Below are positions 13,301 to 24,567 of a stretch of 64,000 nucleotides of DNA, in pieces. The number at the start of each line of letters is the position of its first letter. Positions within the stretch are counted from its first letter, which is position 1. The DNA comes from Rotaria sordida (Eukaryota; Rotifera; Eurotatoria; Philodinida; Philodinidae), in assembly GCA_905250125.1 (NCBI GenBank), contig CAJNOL010000012.1, positions 418,155-482,154 of the forward strand, in the 5' to 3' direction. The notes under the pieces were generated by a model, which was given only the letters and a program-made list of their open reading frames with translations, was not told the origin of the DNA and ran no database searches. Made by a program: the position numbers and the translations under genes.

Positions 13301-16246
13301 TTTTTTTTTGAAAAAAATATTTATCATCTATGAAATTAAAGTAGATAACGTTATAATTAATAAAAATTCTCTTTGCACTATAAGTTCGATAAAAAAGTAC
13401 CAAACGTATTTTATTTCAAAACACATGAAAACAATGAGAAAAATAACCTTCGAAATACGATACAATATTAAAATACATAAACATGCAAAAGAGAATGAAT
13501 ATTTGTTAAGATGAGTGAAAGTTACAAACATGAGATAAAATTGAATATCCAATCTTAGTAAGAGTTTTTACTATAGATGCTTTTGATAATCTCTAAATTA
13601 AGTATGAACTTTCATCAATTTTTTAAAAATAGCATATGAGAAAATAAACCAAATACAAACTTTAAGCAGATCATTTTTTGAATCTATTTGCTAAAAATAA
13701 AGAAGGTAATTTTATCTATACTTCTTAGATTCTATTATCTTTTCATGTCATTATTATGAATTGATGATGATACGTAAATCTTTAAGTTAAGCTTGTTTTT
13801 TTGCCATTCTTCAATTCATTACATTAATTTTTTTTTGAATCTACATCATCCTTTTTTTTTAATAAGAAAAAAAAAACTCGAAAATCATTAGAACAGCTGA
13901 TTGATTTATTCAGAAAATAAGATATTTTGAACACTATTTATTCTATCTTACCTTATTATTTATATGTTCTTATTCTTGTCAAACTATGGTAATAAATGAC
14001 CTTTCATTAAAATGTCAATATTGTTCTTAATTATATCAAGTTCTATTTTAAAATCATTTAATTTATTCTTCAATATATGGTAATTTCCTTCGTAGTATAC
14101 TTCCTTGTTGTTGTTAATATTGTAGTGTTTGCTTTTAAATGTCAAGCATCTGGTTGACTTGACTATTGGCAATCAAATTTTACAATGAATACTCACAATG
14201 AAAGAAGTCAAGCTTGTCAAAAACTAAGCCCGAAAAGAATGCGTGTCCGATGAAAATATTTCCATAGAAAATAATATTTCAATAGAGTTAATCTAGAATA
14301 TGAGACATACCAAATTCTCTAGAGACATACGGATAGAAATATATAAGTGCAATTAGTTTTTTTTTTCTTTAGCCTCAAAAAAAAAGCTTCAAGATCGATA
14401 GTTATAAATAAAATAGGGACACTTGAATAATGAGAAAACATACTTTGCCAAAAAGAAGTTGACACAAGAATTATAATATAAAATACATTTGTAGGAAAAT
14501 GAAATCTATATCATACAATGAATTGGTTCTTTTTTTTTCTAATAAAATTGCTATTTTTTGCGGCATGTATCTGATGTATAAGTTATTCTAGTGTAATTCT
14601 GTTGTAATGAAAAATTAAGATAGAAAAATGTTGGAAATCATCTGTTCATTAAATAAATACTGAAACTCATTTTTACATTGTTATTCTAAGACGTCATAAC
14701 TCAAGATGATGATTATAAACTCTACAAAAGATTGTAGATGACAGAGTTTAGCGCTGCTTTACCAAGTTTTTGATTATAAAGAATCATCACTAATCGCTCA
14801 CATATAATGGCCGTCAAAATGATCCACCTACTAGATAATTTTATTTTGTATTGTAAATGTACTCAAAAAACTAGATGAGTTAGAATAACCTGATTTTTGT
14901 CAGATTACAGTCCATAGTCTCTAGTATACTACTAATAAAAAAAGATTAGATCAATCTGTTGATCTGTATAGTTTTTATTGACGATACAATCTCAGCATGA
15001 TGATTTTCAACTTTCCGAAATTATTCAATCACTCATTGCTTTTTGAAACTGTTGCATACCTGTTCTAAGTTGAAATATTCTGTGTGTTGCATAATTCAGC
15101 AGAAAGAAATGTGTTCTACTTAAGGAATAATTTTTGTCTTAGCTTTCTTTTATTTAGTGATTAAAAAATCAATGTTGTTTTGATCAATATAGGAAACTGT
15201 CAACAAAAAAGACGAGAAAAAACACTTTTCCAAATGGTGTTTGACCAAGTTTTTTATTTAATCCTCTATTAACAAGTGCATTACAAATTACATGAATTGT
15301 TATATTTGAGTAGATATTTCATGATGGAAAATAGTTTTTGTCTGTCTCTTGTGTATATATCTATTTCAGATAGACCTTCGTGTACGATCTCATTCACACA
15401 TTGAAGAAAGTATTTTACAAAAATTGTTTTAAAAAGCGCGAATTTATATTGAATCATTTTTTCATAAAAAATTCTTATATTTGTAATCAAAAGGAATTAT
15501 ATCATCTAAGTTATATACTTTTGTTACGTCATAGATAATAGGAGTAAAAAGCTTACTGTAGTCCAAGCAATAGACTGAATATATGTTTCATCAAACAAAG
15601 ATATATCAAATGAAACTTAAAATAGTGAGTTGTTCTAATTTGAATCCGCTATCTACGTAGGCGCGACGTGCAAAATTTAAACATGTATTTAATAAGATCT
15701 GTTACTCAGACTACGCTAAACTTTTTCTTTCTACTATTTATAACATAACAAAGATATATAACTTAAGGTACATAAGCGATTTTAGTTTCAAATATAAGAA
15801 TTTTCTATGAAACAAGATCTCCAACAACTCTACTCCGCTCAAATAATATTTCATATTTCGTTCATCGTGTTAGTGAGACTGTACAAGAAGGCTTATCTAT
15901 GATTGTTGTATACACAGGAGACGACTAACACTATTTTCCAGCATTAAATATTCATTCAAATAGAATTAATTCATGCAATTTGTAGTGCTCATCCTAATGG
16001 TACATAGAAAAATAAAATTGGCTAAACATCATATAAAAAAAGTGCTTTTTTGTTGACTATTTCCGGTAGGGGTCAAAACAACATTTTGTATATAATGGGG
16101 TGGAAGCGCAGATTGAAATAAGTATGTAATGAAAGAGTATAGAACTGCAATAAAAAACATTTTATTTTTGATTTCAAGCTTTCAACAATTTACAATTGAC
16201 ATCATCTGAAAATCATTAGAAAAAAACAAAGTTAAGCTATATATAT

Positions 16247-16470
16247 ATATACAAAACAAGGGATAGAACAGAATAAAACATAGGAAAAAAATATTACAAT
16301 ATCAATTTATACATCAAAGCTGACACAATTACAGCTTCACTAAACTTTAAATTAATTCGAATTAAGTTAAAGTATAGTGAAGCTATAATTGTGTTAGCTT
16401 TGATGTATAAATTGATATTGTAATATTTTTTTCCTATGTTCTGTTCTGTCCTATGCTTTGTTTTGTATAT
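16247..16470. repeat. Near-perfect 224-base palindrome
   Basis: Arms of about 108 bases meet at TTAATTCGAATTA (around 16358). Left arm ATCAATTTATACATCAAAGC and right arm GCTTTGATGTATAAATTGAT match exactly, as do ATATTACAAT with ATTGTAATAT and the outer ATATACAAAAC with GTTTTGTATAT. Only a few mismatches are present. A transcript would fold into a long hairpin; no open frame. Confidence 0.9.
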
Positions 16471-16734
16471 TTCGTGCCGAAGTTACACTTTTTGTCGAAG
16501 TTATTTTCTATGATTTAATTCAATACCAATCATCAAGAGATGACCATTATCATGTTAAAGCACATGATTAAAGTTAATTTTTCAGCTCAACAATATTTAT
16601 AGCTACATTTATTAATAAATATTTTGAAAAGTGTACAAATCCTTAAGAACAGAAACCTGTTATTTTGCTAATGCTTTCCTATTTTCCATTCAGGTCAATA
16701 TTTCTGGTTCCCGAAATTGTGGGTATCCAACAGA

Positions 16735-16920
16735 AATCCGTCGAAAAACTCGGGAAAATGGTAGGAACTTCGAAGCGAAAATTCGATGATCAAATCTGAT
16801 AGCTAGATTCTTCTAGTTCCGACTAGAAACGACTGTAACTAGAAAAAACCAGCCACCGGATGTAGTCATCGGTTTGCTGCTTCTAATTTCCTACCAGTTT
16901 CCCGAGTTCTGTGGTAGGAA
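16735..16920. repeat. Imperfect palindrome, higher GC than surroundings
   Basis: ACTCGGGAAAATGGTAGGAA near 16748 is mirrored by the complement of TTCCTACCAGTTTCCCGAGT near 16900, and the centre holds TTCTAGTTCCGACTAGAA. The arms are about 85-90 bases with scattered mismatches. Confidence 0.7.
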
Positions 16921-19301
16921 ACAGCCTATACTTCTTGACAGGGGGATTCAAAGGTGTGGAAGTGGGACTGAAGGTAGAAGTGTGGGTGTGGATGTACGTG
17001 CGGGTGTAGGCATGGTAGTAGATACAAGAGATGGAATCTGTTCTTGATTTTTAGAACGGATGCGAAACGATCTATCTTTTAACATCTGTGAATTGAGCTG
17101 AGTCAGAACTAGAAGACAAGTGAACATGTATATTTTGAGGTGATTGAATTAATTTTGGAAGAATGAAAACCAGCATACTGAGATTTTATCGTCAATAAAA
17201 ACTAAATAGATCAATGGATCAATCTGAAATTTATTTACTAATATACTAGAAACTATAGGCTGTAATCTGAAGAAAATCAGATTATTCTAGCTCATCCAAT
17301 TTTTGAGATCTACACAAAATGAAATAAAATAATCTACTGGTAGAATAATTTTTGATAGCCACTTTATGTAGTTTGCATGATATTGAGGTCAATCTTGACA
17401 TGTCATCCACGATTAATAATGATTCTGAAAATGGCTCAGAAGGTTCAGTATACAACAGTTTATCATCGTTTACGACAGAATGACATACGATTGTAATACA
17501 ATGCATACCAAAACAATGATGTACAATTGAAAACGATCATTTATGACCGTTTTTATTCGATATGACCAATGAACTCTTATAGTCTCAACATTTCACTAGT
17601 TAATAATCATCTCATTAACTTGAATTTTATGTTGTTATTATCTTACCGAGTTGTTACTTGCGTTTTTGATGATTATCGACTGAGTAGGAGTTTTTTTCTA
17701 ATTGTCTCAAGAGATTTTTCACTTAAAAAAATATTCACCGATAAAATGAAAGAGTTAAAACATATCAACGATTCTAATTAATTATGGTTTGGTGACTAAT
17801 AAGGAGGATAGATTCGGGTACATGATAAATAATGATAAAACATGATCTAGTAGTTAAGTAGTATACAAATATTGATAACAAAATATTTGTAACATACTAA
17901 CGGTACCAGTTATCCACTGGAAAGAAAGATGAGCTGCATACTCAGATAATCTTAGTAAATTTTTTCGGAAAGTACGTAGAATTATTATCATTTTAAACAT
18001 CGATGTAACGTTAGTCATTGTCAATTAAGAAAAGCTCTTGTGCAACCGCACCATTATGCTATGTGCACATGCATGAAACTTAATGGCATGATACGCGTTT
18101 ATAAGCATAAAAATTAAGGCATTTACATATTTAATATTCTTGCATGCGAGACCAGACAAATGTTTTTTTCTAGGGATTTGGCATGTAAAGACATTAAGAC
18201 TAATTCGTATCGACGCAAGAGAGAGCCAGAATACTTATAAGATAAACCACGTGTACTAAATATGCATGAACACAAGAGAGTTTTTTTCATACATACATAA
18301 TTTAGATCCTAAGTAAAACTTCTTCATTACTGAGATATCTACTTACAGCAGGACTCAATCCAAACCCTGTCGAATATAGTGATCATCCGATCACTTTCCT
18401 GATGCACATGTGCATGAATGCTAGCAACTCTAGAGTATTTCAGAAAATGAACACTTGTTTTTGGCTAATACTATGTAGTTATATAAGAGGGCAAATATAT
18501 TTTAACAAGAAATAAGAAATGATACGTTAAAGACGAAACTAAATTCTTGCATAAGCCCGTATTTACATGCATTGTAACATAGTAAAGTTTTGAAGACCAA
18601 CGTAGAATCGTTTCACTATGATTTTTCGTAAATATAACTTATTTTTTTCTTCATTGAGAAGCAAGCTTCAGCCAAGTTCTAGTCATCTTGTGGCTACACA
18701 CAGCAGATGTCTAGGCCTATTGTTTCTGGAATATCCGTTATTTTAAACATGGAACTAGATATAAGATTCGTATGCATAACCTATCAACTAAAGAATTTAA
18801 ACGAAGTTCTTGAGAGAAAGAAAATCTGCTTAGATATGATATAACACTTTTAAATTGAAGTTTCAAAGTTCATTTTTAACTTCGTGAGAAATAAAACTAA
18901 AATAAGAAACCATGAAAAGTCAATATTTATTCATTCATCGTCTAATCCTACGAACATTCAAATATTAAATTTGAAATATGATCCTTCCGATTATGATAAC
19001 AAAAATAAAACGAAATCAGTATACTAACATTCAACACCAACTTACCAGTATTATCATAAATATATATCAGTTGAAAACATGTTTTTATTTATCTTCTTGT
19101 CTTTTATAAATTACTCTAATCTGTCGATTTTAATTCTCTTAGTCATTTAAAATAAGAAAGTACTAATCAAATATTGTCTGTAAAAGACATCATCAAGCAA
19201 TCAAACAACAAATCTTTTTTGTGATCACATACATATATGAATGGCACTATAATATATAACTATATCAATCGTTTTTTTATTAGTTAACAATCGATCAAAA
19301 G

Positions 19302-21105
19302 ATGTTCAAATCATTTCCATTACGTTGTTGTTGTAAAAATTACTGTTGGGACTGTTGTTTGAATGAAGATGAAATTAAAGCTAAGCGTAAGAATAAAGAG
19401 CGCAGACAAGAATGCGCACAAAATTTTCATAAAAGAAAAGCAATTCTTTTAGGTAAGTACTAATATTTTACTTTGATTATGCAATGAAAGAATTGTTTTT
19501 CAGGAAACGCGGAAGCTGGAAAGTAAACTCGCATATATTGATATATTCTTGATTCATTTCATTTTTGCAATATAGATCAACATTTCTCAAACAAATGAAA
19601 TTTATGTATGGTCGAGGTTATAGTATCGAAGAAAGACGTCAACTGATTCCAATTATCAATAAACAAATAGTTGATATTATTTGTTGTATTTGTCATGCAA
19701 TGAAAACTCTTTACATTCCATTTGAAAAACCTCAAAATGAAGTATGACATATATTGAAATTAACTAAAAATAGAAAGTAGTAGGTTGTGTAGAATTATGC
19801 TTGTTTATTGAGTACAACAAATAGTGATGATGATAATTATGAAAGTATATTGACGCTATCACCACAAATGATTGATGCTATCAAGCATATCTGGTCGGAT
19901 GAAGGTATTCAATTATGTTATCGTCGACGACGAGAATATCGATTGACAGATTCAGCTAAATAGTAAGTATTATGAACTAATAACTTATATTAAGAGAATA
20001 GAAAGAATTCTATTCTTTCTTTTCTTTTCAAATATTTATAATTTTGATTATATCTCAATTAGTTATGTTTCTAAAACGGTATTATCATGTAACGAATTTT
20101 AAAAGTCGAATTCGAGTCTAGCTTACATTTTAATACACAAGATACTTGAAGAAACGATTGATGAAATGATATTTGTATTGTCTTTAGTTTTTTGGATAAC
20201 ATCAGCAGAATTTCCGGAGAGAATTATATGCCAAATGATGATGATATATTAAGAGTACGTATTCCAACAACTGGTATCATTTCAAAAGATTTTCAATTTT
20301 TTCCTTATCATTTACAGTAAGACGTAGTTAGTTTTGAAATATAATTTATAAATAATATTCATCATAGGATTGTTGATGTTGGTGGACAAAAGAGAGAACG
20401 TCGAAAATGGATTCATTGTTTTGATGTAGGAAATTTTCTAAGATATCTTAAACTAATTTTATTGTTTATTCTTTATTTAGAATGTGACAACTATCATTTT
20501 CTTTGCATCTCTTATTGAATATGATCAATATATTGCCGACGATCCTTCTAAACAAGTATAATCAATTGAATAAAGTGTATAAAAATCATAGTGAAAATTT
20601 GTGTTTTAGAACTTAATGGAAGAAAGTTTGGCATTATTTCATATTATTCTATCATCAGATTATTTTTCCAATGCATCTATTATTCTTTTTCTTAATAAAA
20701 CTGATCTATTTCCAGAACGACTTGCTAGTAAACCTCTTCGACATGTCTACCCTGAATTTGATGGTAGGTACAGTATAACCAATGAAAAAAATATGTGCTG
20801 ATGATCTATTTTGAAATTGTTTTTCTCCATACGATGTATAGGTGCAGATGATGATGTTGAAGCTGCAAAAGAATTTATCAAGAACAAGTATCTGAGTTTC
20901 ATACCAAATACAAGATCTGTTGAGGAGAATACTCATCCTCATTTTACATGTTCTATCGGTAAAGTTTTTGTACATTCTTCTTTTTACCTTTAAGACATCT
21001 ATCTTTGTTTGTCTGATTTTAGATAGAAAAAATATTGAAATCGTTTTCCAGGAAGTTAAAGAAGCCATTTTCGCTGATATCATAGACAAGTTTTTAACTA
21101 TATAA
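19302..21105 (+). CDS. Gnaq-like: Heterotrimeric G protein alpha subunit, Gq class, tandem copy 1
   Basis: Ten exons: 19302-19452, 19504-19522, 19576-19741, 19793-19962, 20188-20316, 20368-20425, 20481-20555, 20610-20763, 20842-20958, 21023-21105; 373 residues. Nucleotide-binding boxes: P-loop GNAEAGKST (51-59), switch I RVRIPTTG with Arg193, switch II DVGGQ with catalytic Gln219, NKTD (285-288), TCSID (343-347). Gq-class marks are [32 protein letters not shown] and YPEFDG. An N-terminal Cys cluster followed by CCLNEDE resembles the palmitoylated CCLSEE of Gq; there is no Gi-type myristoylation start. Family role: GPCR-coupled GTPase at the inner plasma membrane, classically activating PLC-beta. 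Odd: P-loop is GNAEAGKST rather than GTGESGKST, exon 2 is only 19 bases, and the last residues (DKFLTI) lack the Gq EYNLV tail, so receptor choice may differ. Confidence 0.93.
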
Positions 21106-22595
21106 TCATATATAATGTTCAATGATTTTTTTATATAAAAAAACAATCAATATCTGTTCGAAAACAGAACCATCGAGGTGTTATGATCTATTTCAATAAG
21201 TCAATACAAAATTAAAATAAAAACTGTACAAAAAGAAAGGAGCAGAAAAGAAAAAAGAAGATATTCATCAGTAGTGTCACTATCTAAATGTAATTAATGT
21301 TGTTCCCTATGGTTTTTAAATACTTAGCAAACTCTCGAAATATTAAAGCAAAATTTATTCTATCAAAATTGAATAGAATAATATTGGCATGTCTAGATTT
21401 GTGTTCTCTTATTTTATTACTTTTTATTTTTATTTTAATCTATTGCTGTCTATGCATAATTTATTTAATGAATTATATATATTTTAATCGTATTGATACA
21501 GATCAAGCATAAGAATATGAATTAATGTTACGATATATTTTTGAATAAGGAAAATGTTTTTTTAAAAACTTTTGCAATCTTCGTGAATGTGATAAAGTCG
21601 TAATTTTTGTTTCTAAATACTTGCCACAAATGCAAGATGGGAAAAAAAATATTTTCATTGTCAACAGAAGAATAATCTTGCATATATAAAACTTATTTTT
21701 GTCAATATATTTCTTATAAGAACCAACAGAAAGAAAAAAAGTAATAAATTCGTTACTCCATAATATAATACTGATCAAGATACAGGCATGAAATATGGGA
21801 CTATTAACGTTGAACATATACCATTATTAAAGATTGGCTCTAATATTAATTAAAATCGAACTATGATCATTTTCTTAAGCTTTTGTTTCACTATGATATA
21901 ATCTGAATTTAATGCACAGAAAAACATCATTGGCAACTAAATATAGTATTCTATTATTATTAATTCGCTTAGAAAAATACTAAAAATTCGGTTCTTTATT
22001 AGCCTTGATCAGATTGAAACGTTATAACACAACATATTTACATCTTTTATAAATTTTCTTTCTTTCCAGAACGTACGGAACCCGTTTAATCTTAAATAAT
22101 TTTTCAAAAACTTTTTTTATTTATTTCGGAAGAATTTATTATGGAGATTTTGTTTTAAATTAAATTATTCTAAGTGTTTCTGTTTATTTAATATGAAAAT
22201 TTACTCTTTGTACGATTATTGTTTATCGTATTTCACTTCCTTTACTGCGATCAGTTTATAGACAAGGAAAATTTTTCACTTTAATGAGAAGGCGATTAAG
22301 CATGATCGTGCGTCATTTTTTCTTTCGTTTCTATACAGAATACTCGCACGAAATCATGTTTTTTTTTAATTCTCTCTTTATGTTGTCTCAGCAATCATCG
22401 ATAATAAGTCTTACTGTACTATTCAGCCATACAAAAACATGAAAGCAATAAAACAAAATTTGCATCGACAAAAAAATATCGTTAAGTATATGGTCCATAG
22501 GGCATTTTGCTGAGGATTTACATATGTATATATTGAATTGGCATTTTTTATTCGTTTTATTTTTCAGACTAATAATTTAGATTGTCGTCATAAAA
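21106..22595. other. Spacer between the tandem G-alpha genes
   Basis: About 1.5 kb with the 3' UTR of copy 1 and presumably the promoter of copy 2. It is AT-rich with no recognised exon; open frames at 21297-21512 (+) and 21503-21817 (-) are hydrophobic or low-complexity accidents. No strong promoter element could be named. Confidence 0.55.
21216..21221 (+). other. Candidate polyadenylation signal of G-alpha copy 1
   Basis: AATAAA 111 bases after the stop codon of the first G-alpha gene; first canonical hexamer downstream. Confidence 0.45.
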
Positions 22596-24379
22596 ATGAT
22601 GTTTAACCGATTTCTTCCATCTTGCTGTAAGAATTATGTATGTGATTGTTGTCTAACTGAGCAGGAGATTATTAATAAAAATATTGACGAATATATTAAA
22701 CAATGGCGTCGACAAAATTTACATGAAAGAAAATTACTTCTCTTAGGTAAATGATGATATTACGTGATATTTATGTATATAATAAGTTTGTTTTTTTTTT
22801 TTGTTAAAATCATTTGTTTTTAGGAAATGCGGAGGCTGGAAAGTAAGTTTGTATAGGATCAATTAATTTCAATTTGATTTTCTTTAATTAGATCGACATT
22901 TCTCAAACAAATGAAATTAATTCATGGTCAAGGTTTTAAAGAAGATGAAAAACGTCGACTTATTCCATTTATCTATCGACAGATACTTAGTGTTGTTCGA
23001 TGTATTTGTCGAGCAATGAAGATGCTTCACATTAGATTTGAAAATGAACGAAATGAAGTATGATTATAAATGTAATTATAGTTAAATAAAATAAACAATT
23101 TCATTTATATAGGAATATGCTCGTGTATTGAGTTCATCAACTTATGATGATGCTGAAGATAGTATATCAACATTATCACCTCGAATGGTTGAAGCTATTC
23201 GATATATTTGGTCCGACGAAGGTGTTAAAACATGTTATGGTCGACGACGAGAATATCGATTACCTGATTCGGCCAAATAGTAAGTCTTGTGAATAAATTA
23301 CTGATAGTTTAACAAATGAATATTTTGTTTTTGTTTATCGATTACATGATCTTAAAGATTGATTTTCAAAAGAATAATTTTTTTATAATAGAGTCTATGT
23401 GTTTCTTACTCAGAGAAGATGTTGAATGATATTATTGATAACATAATTCTTTTTTTCCTAGTTTTTTGGATGATATAGATCGAATTTCTGCACAAAATTT
23501 CACACCAAATGAAGATGATATATTAAGAGTACGTATTCCAACAACAGGTATCGTTCAAGAAGATTTTGAATTTTCTCATGTTCGACTTCGGTAAGATATA
23601 TTTCATGACAATTTATGAACATGTTTGCTATTTATTAAATTTTCATAATAGAATTGTCGATGTTGGTGGACAAAAGACAGAACGTCGAAAATGGATTCAT
23701 TGTTTTGATGTATGAATTTTCTAAGATATTTTAAATTGATTTATATTTCATTCTTTCTTTAGAGTGTAACATCTGTCATTTTTCTTGCATCTCTCCTTGA
23801 ATATGATCAAAAAGTCGATGATCAACTGGAACAAGTCTCTAATATTTAATATGAAAATTTCTCAAAATTATGATTGAAATTTATGTTTTAGAATTTAATG
23901 GAAGAAAGTCTGGGATTATTTCGTGTTATTCTAAAATCAGATTATTTTTGCAATGCATCTATTATTCTTTTTCTTAATAAAACTGATCTATTTCCTGAAC
24001 GCCTTGCTGGCAAGCCTATTCGATATGTCTATCCTGAATTTGACGGTAATCTTATAACAGCAAATAGAAATGAATGATTATGATTTGTTTTTTTTTTCTT
24101 TTTTTCTATGTGATTTATAGGTGCTGATGATGATGTTCAAGCTGCTAGAGAATTTATCAAAAATAAATATTTAAGTTTAGTACCAAAAAGTGAACGATAT
24201 ACAGAAAAAAATATCTATCCTCATTTTACATGTTCTGTTGGTAAGCATTTGTTTTATATTGTTATCAACCAATTAGTTTAATCTGATTCAATTTAGATAG
24301 CAAAAATATTCGAATTGTTTTTGAATCTGTCAAAGATACGGTTCTTGCACATAATCTCTACTACTGGACACCATACTGA
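22596..24379 (+). CDS. Gnaq-like: Heterotrimeric G protein alpha subunit, Gq class, tandem copy 2
   Basis: Exons 22596-22746, 22824-22842, 22892-23057, 23113-23279, 23462-23590, 23652-23709, 23763-23834, 23892-24045, 24121-24240, 24297-24379; 372 residues if translation begins at the first of two adjacent ATGs (the second, 22599, gives the MFNRF start that aligns with copy 1). Exon count, phases and most exon lengths equal those of copy 1, including the 19-base exon 2, so the genes are a tandem duplication. Motifs: [31 protein letters not shown]. It is closer to Gq than copy 1 in places: [41 protein letters not shown]. The tail ends YYWTPY, unlike both Gq (EYNLV) and copy 1 (DKFLTI). All catalytic residues are present, so an active GTPase is expected; partner receptors are unknown. 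Confidence 0.93.
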
Positions 24380-24429
24380 ATTTTCTATTATATATATTTA
24401 TATTGATATGGATTTCTATTTGAAAAAAA

Positions 24430-24435
24430 AATAAA
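24430..24435 (+). other. Candidate polyadenylation signal of G-alpha copy 2
   Basis: AATAAA 51 bases after the copy 2 stop. It lies in the 188-base gap before the stop codon of the convergent guanylate cyclase, so the two 3' UTRs are likely to be very short or to overlap. Confidence 0.45.
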
Positions 24436-24567
24436 TGTCAGATCAAAAAAAAAATAAACAAACATGACCATGCATAATTTTTTCTTTTATCATTCATTTC
24501 AATAACTCGGATACAGAAAAAAAGAGAAAACACAAACTATGCAAAAAAAAACAACAAAAGATATCGA

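Larger units (their letters stand above)
14770..17400. repeat. Widely spaced inverted pair of repeat copies
   Basis: The segment about 14770-15035 reappears as reverse complement at about 17130-17400. Shared blocks in order include ATGAG-TAGAATAA, CTGATTTT-TCAGATTACAG, TTCTAGTATA, AGTTTTTATTGACGATA and ATCTCAG. Divergence is about 20-30 percent with indels. The 2.1 kb between them contains two further palindromes. This may be an old transposon with long terminal inverted repeats or two independent insertions of one family. Confidence 0.55.
10361..19301. other. 8.9 kb gene-free interval
   Basis: No exon supported. It holds three inverted-repeat structures listed separately (14770-17400 pair, 16247-16470, 16735-16920) and a G-rich tract near 16940-17020. 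Open frames here (for example 13263-13514, 13328-13552, 17282-17506) are AT-rich accidents, overlap on opposite strands or lie within repeats, and show no family motif. Confidence 0.6.
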
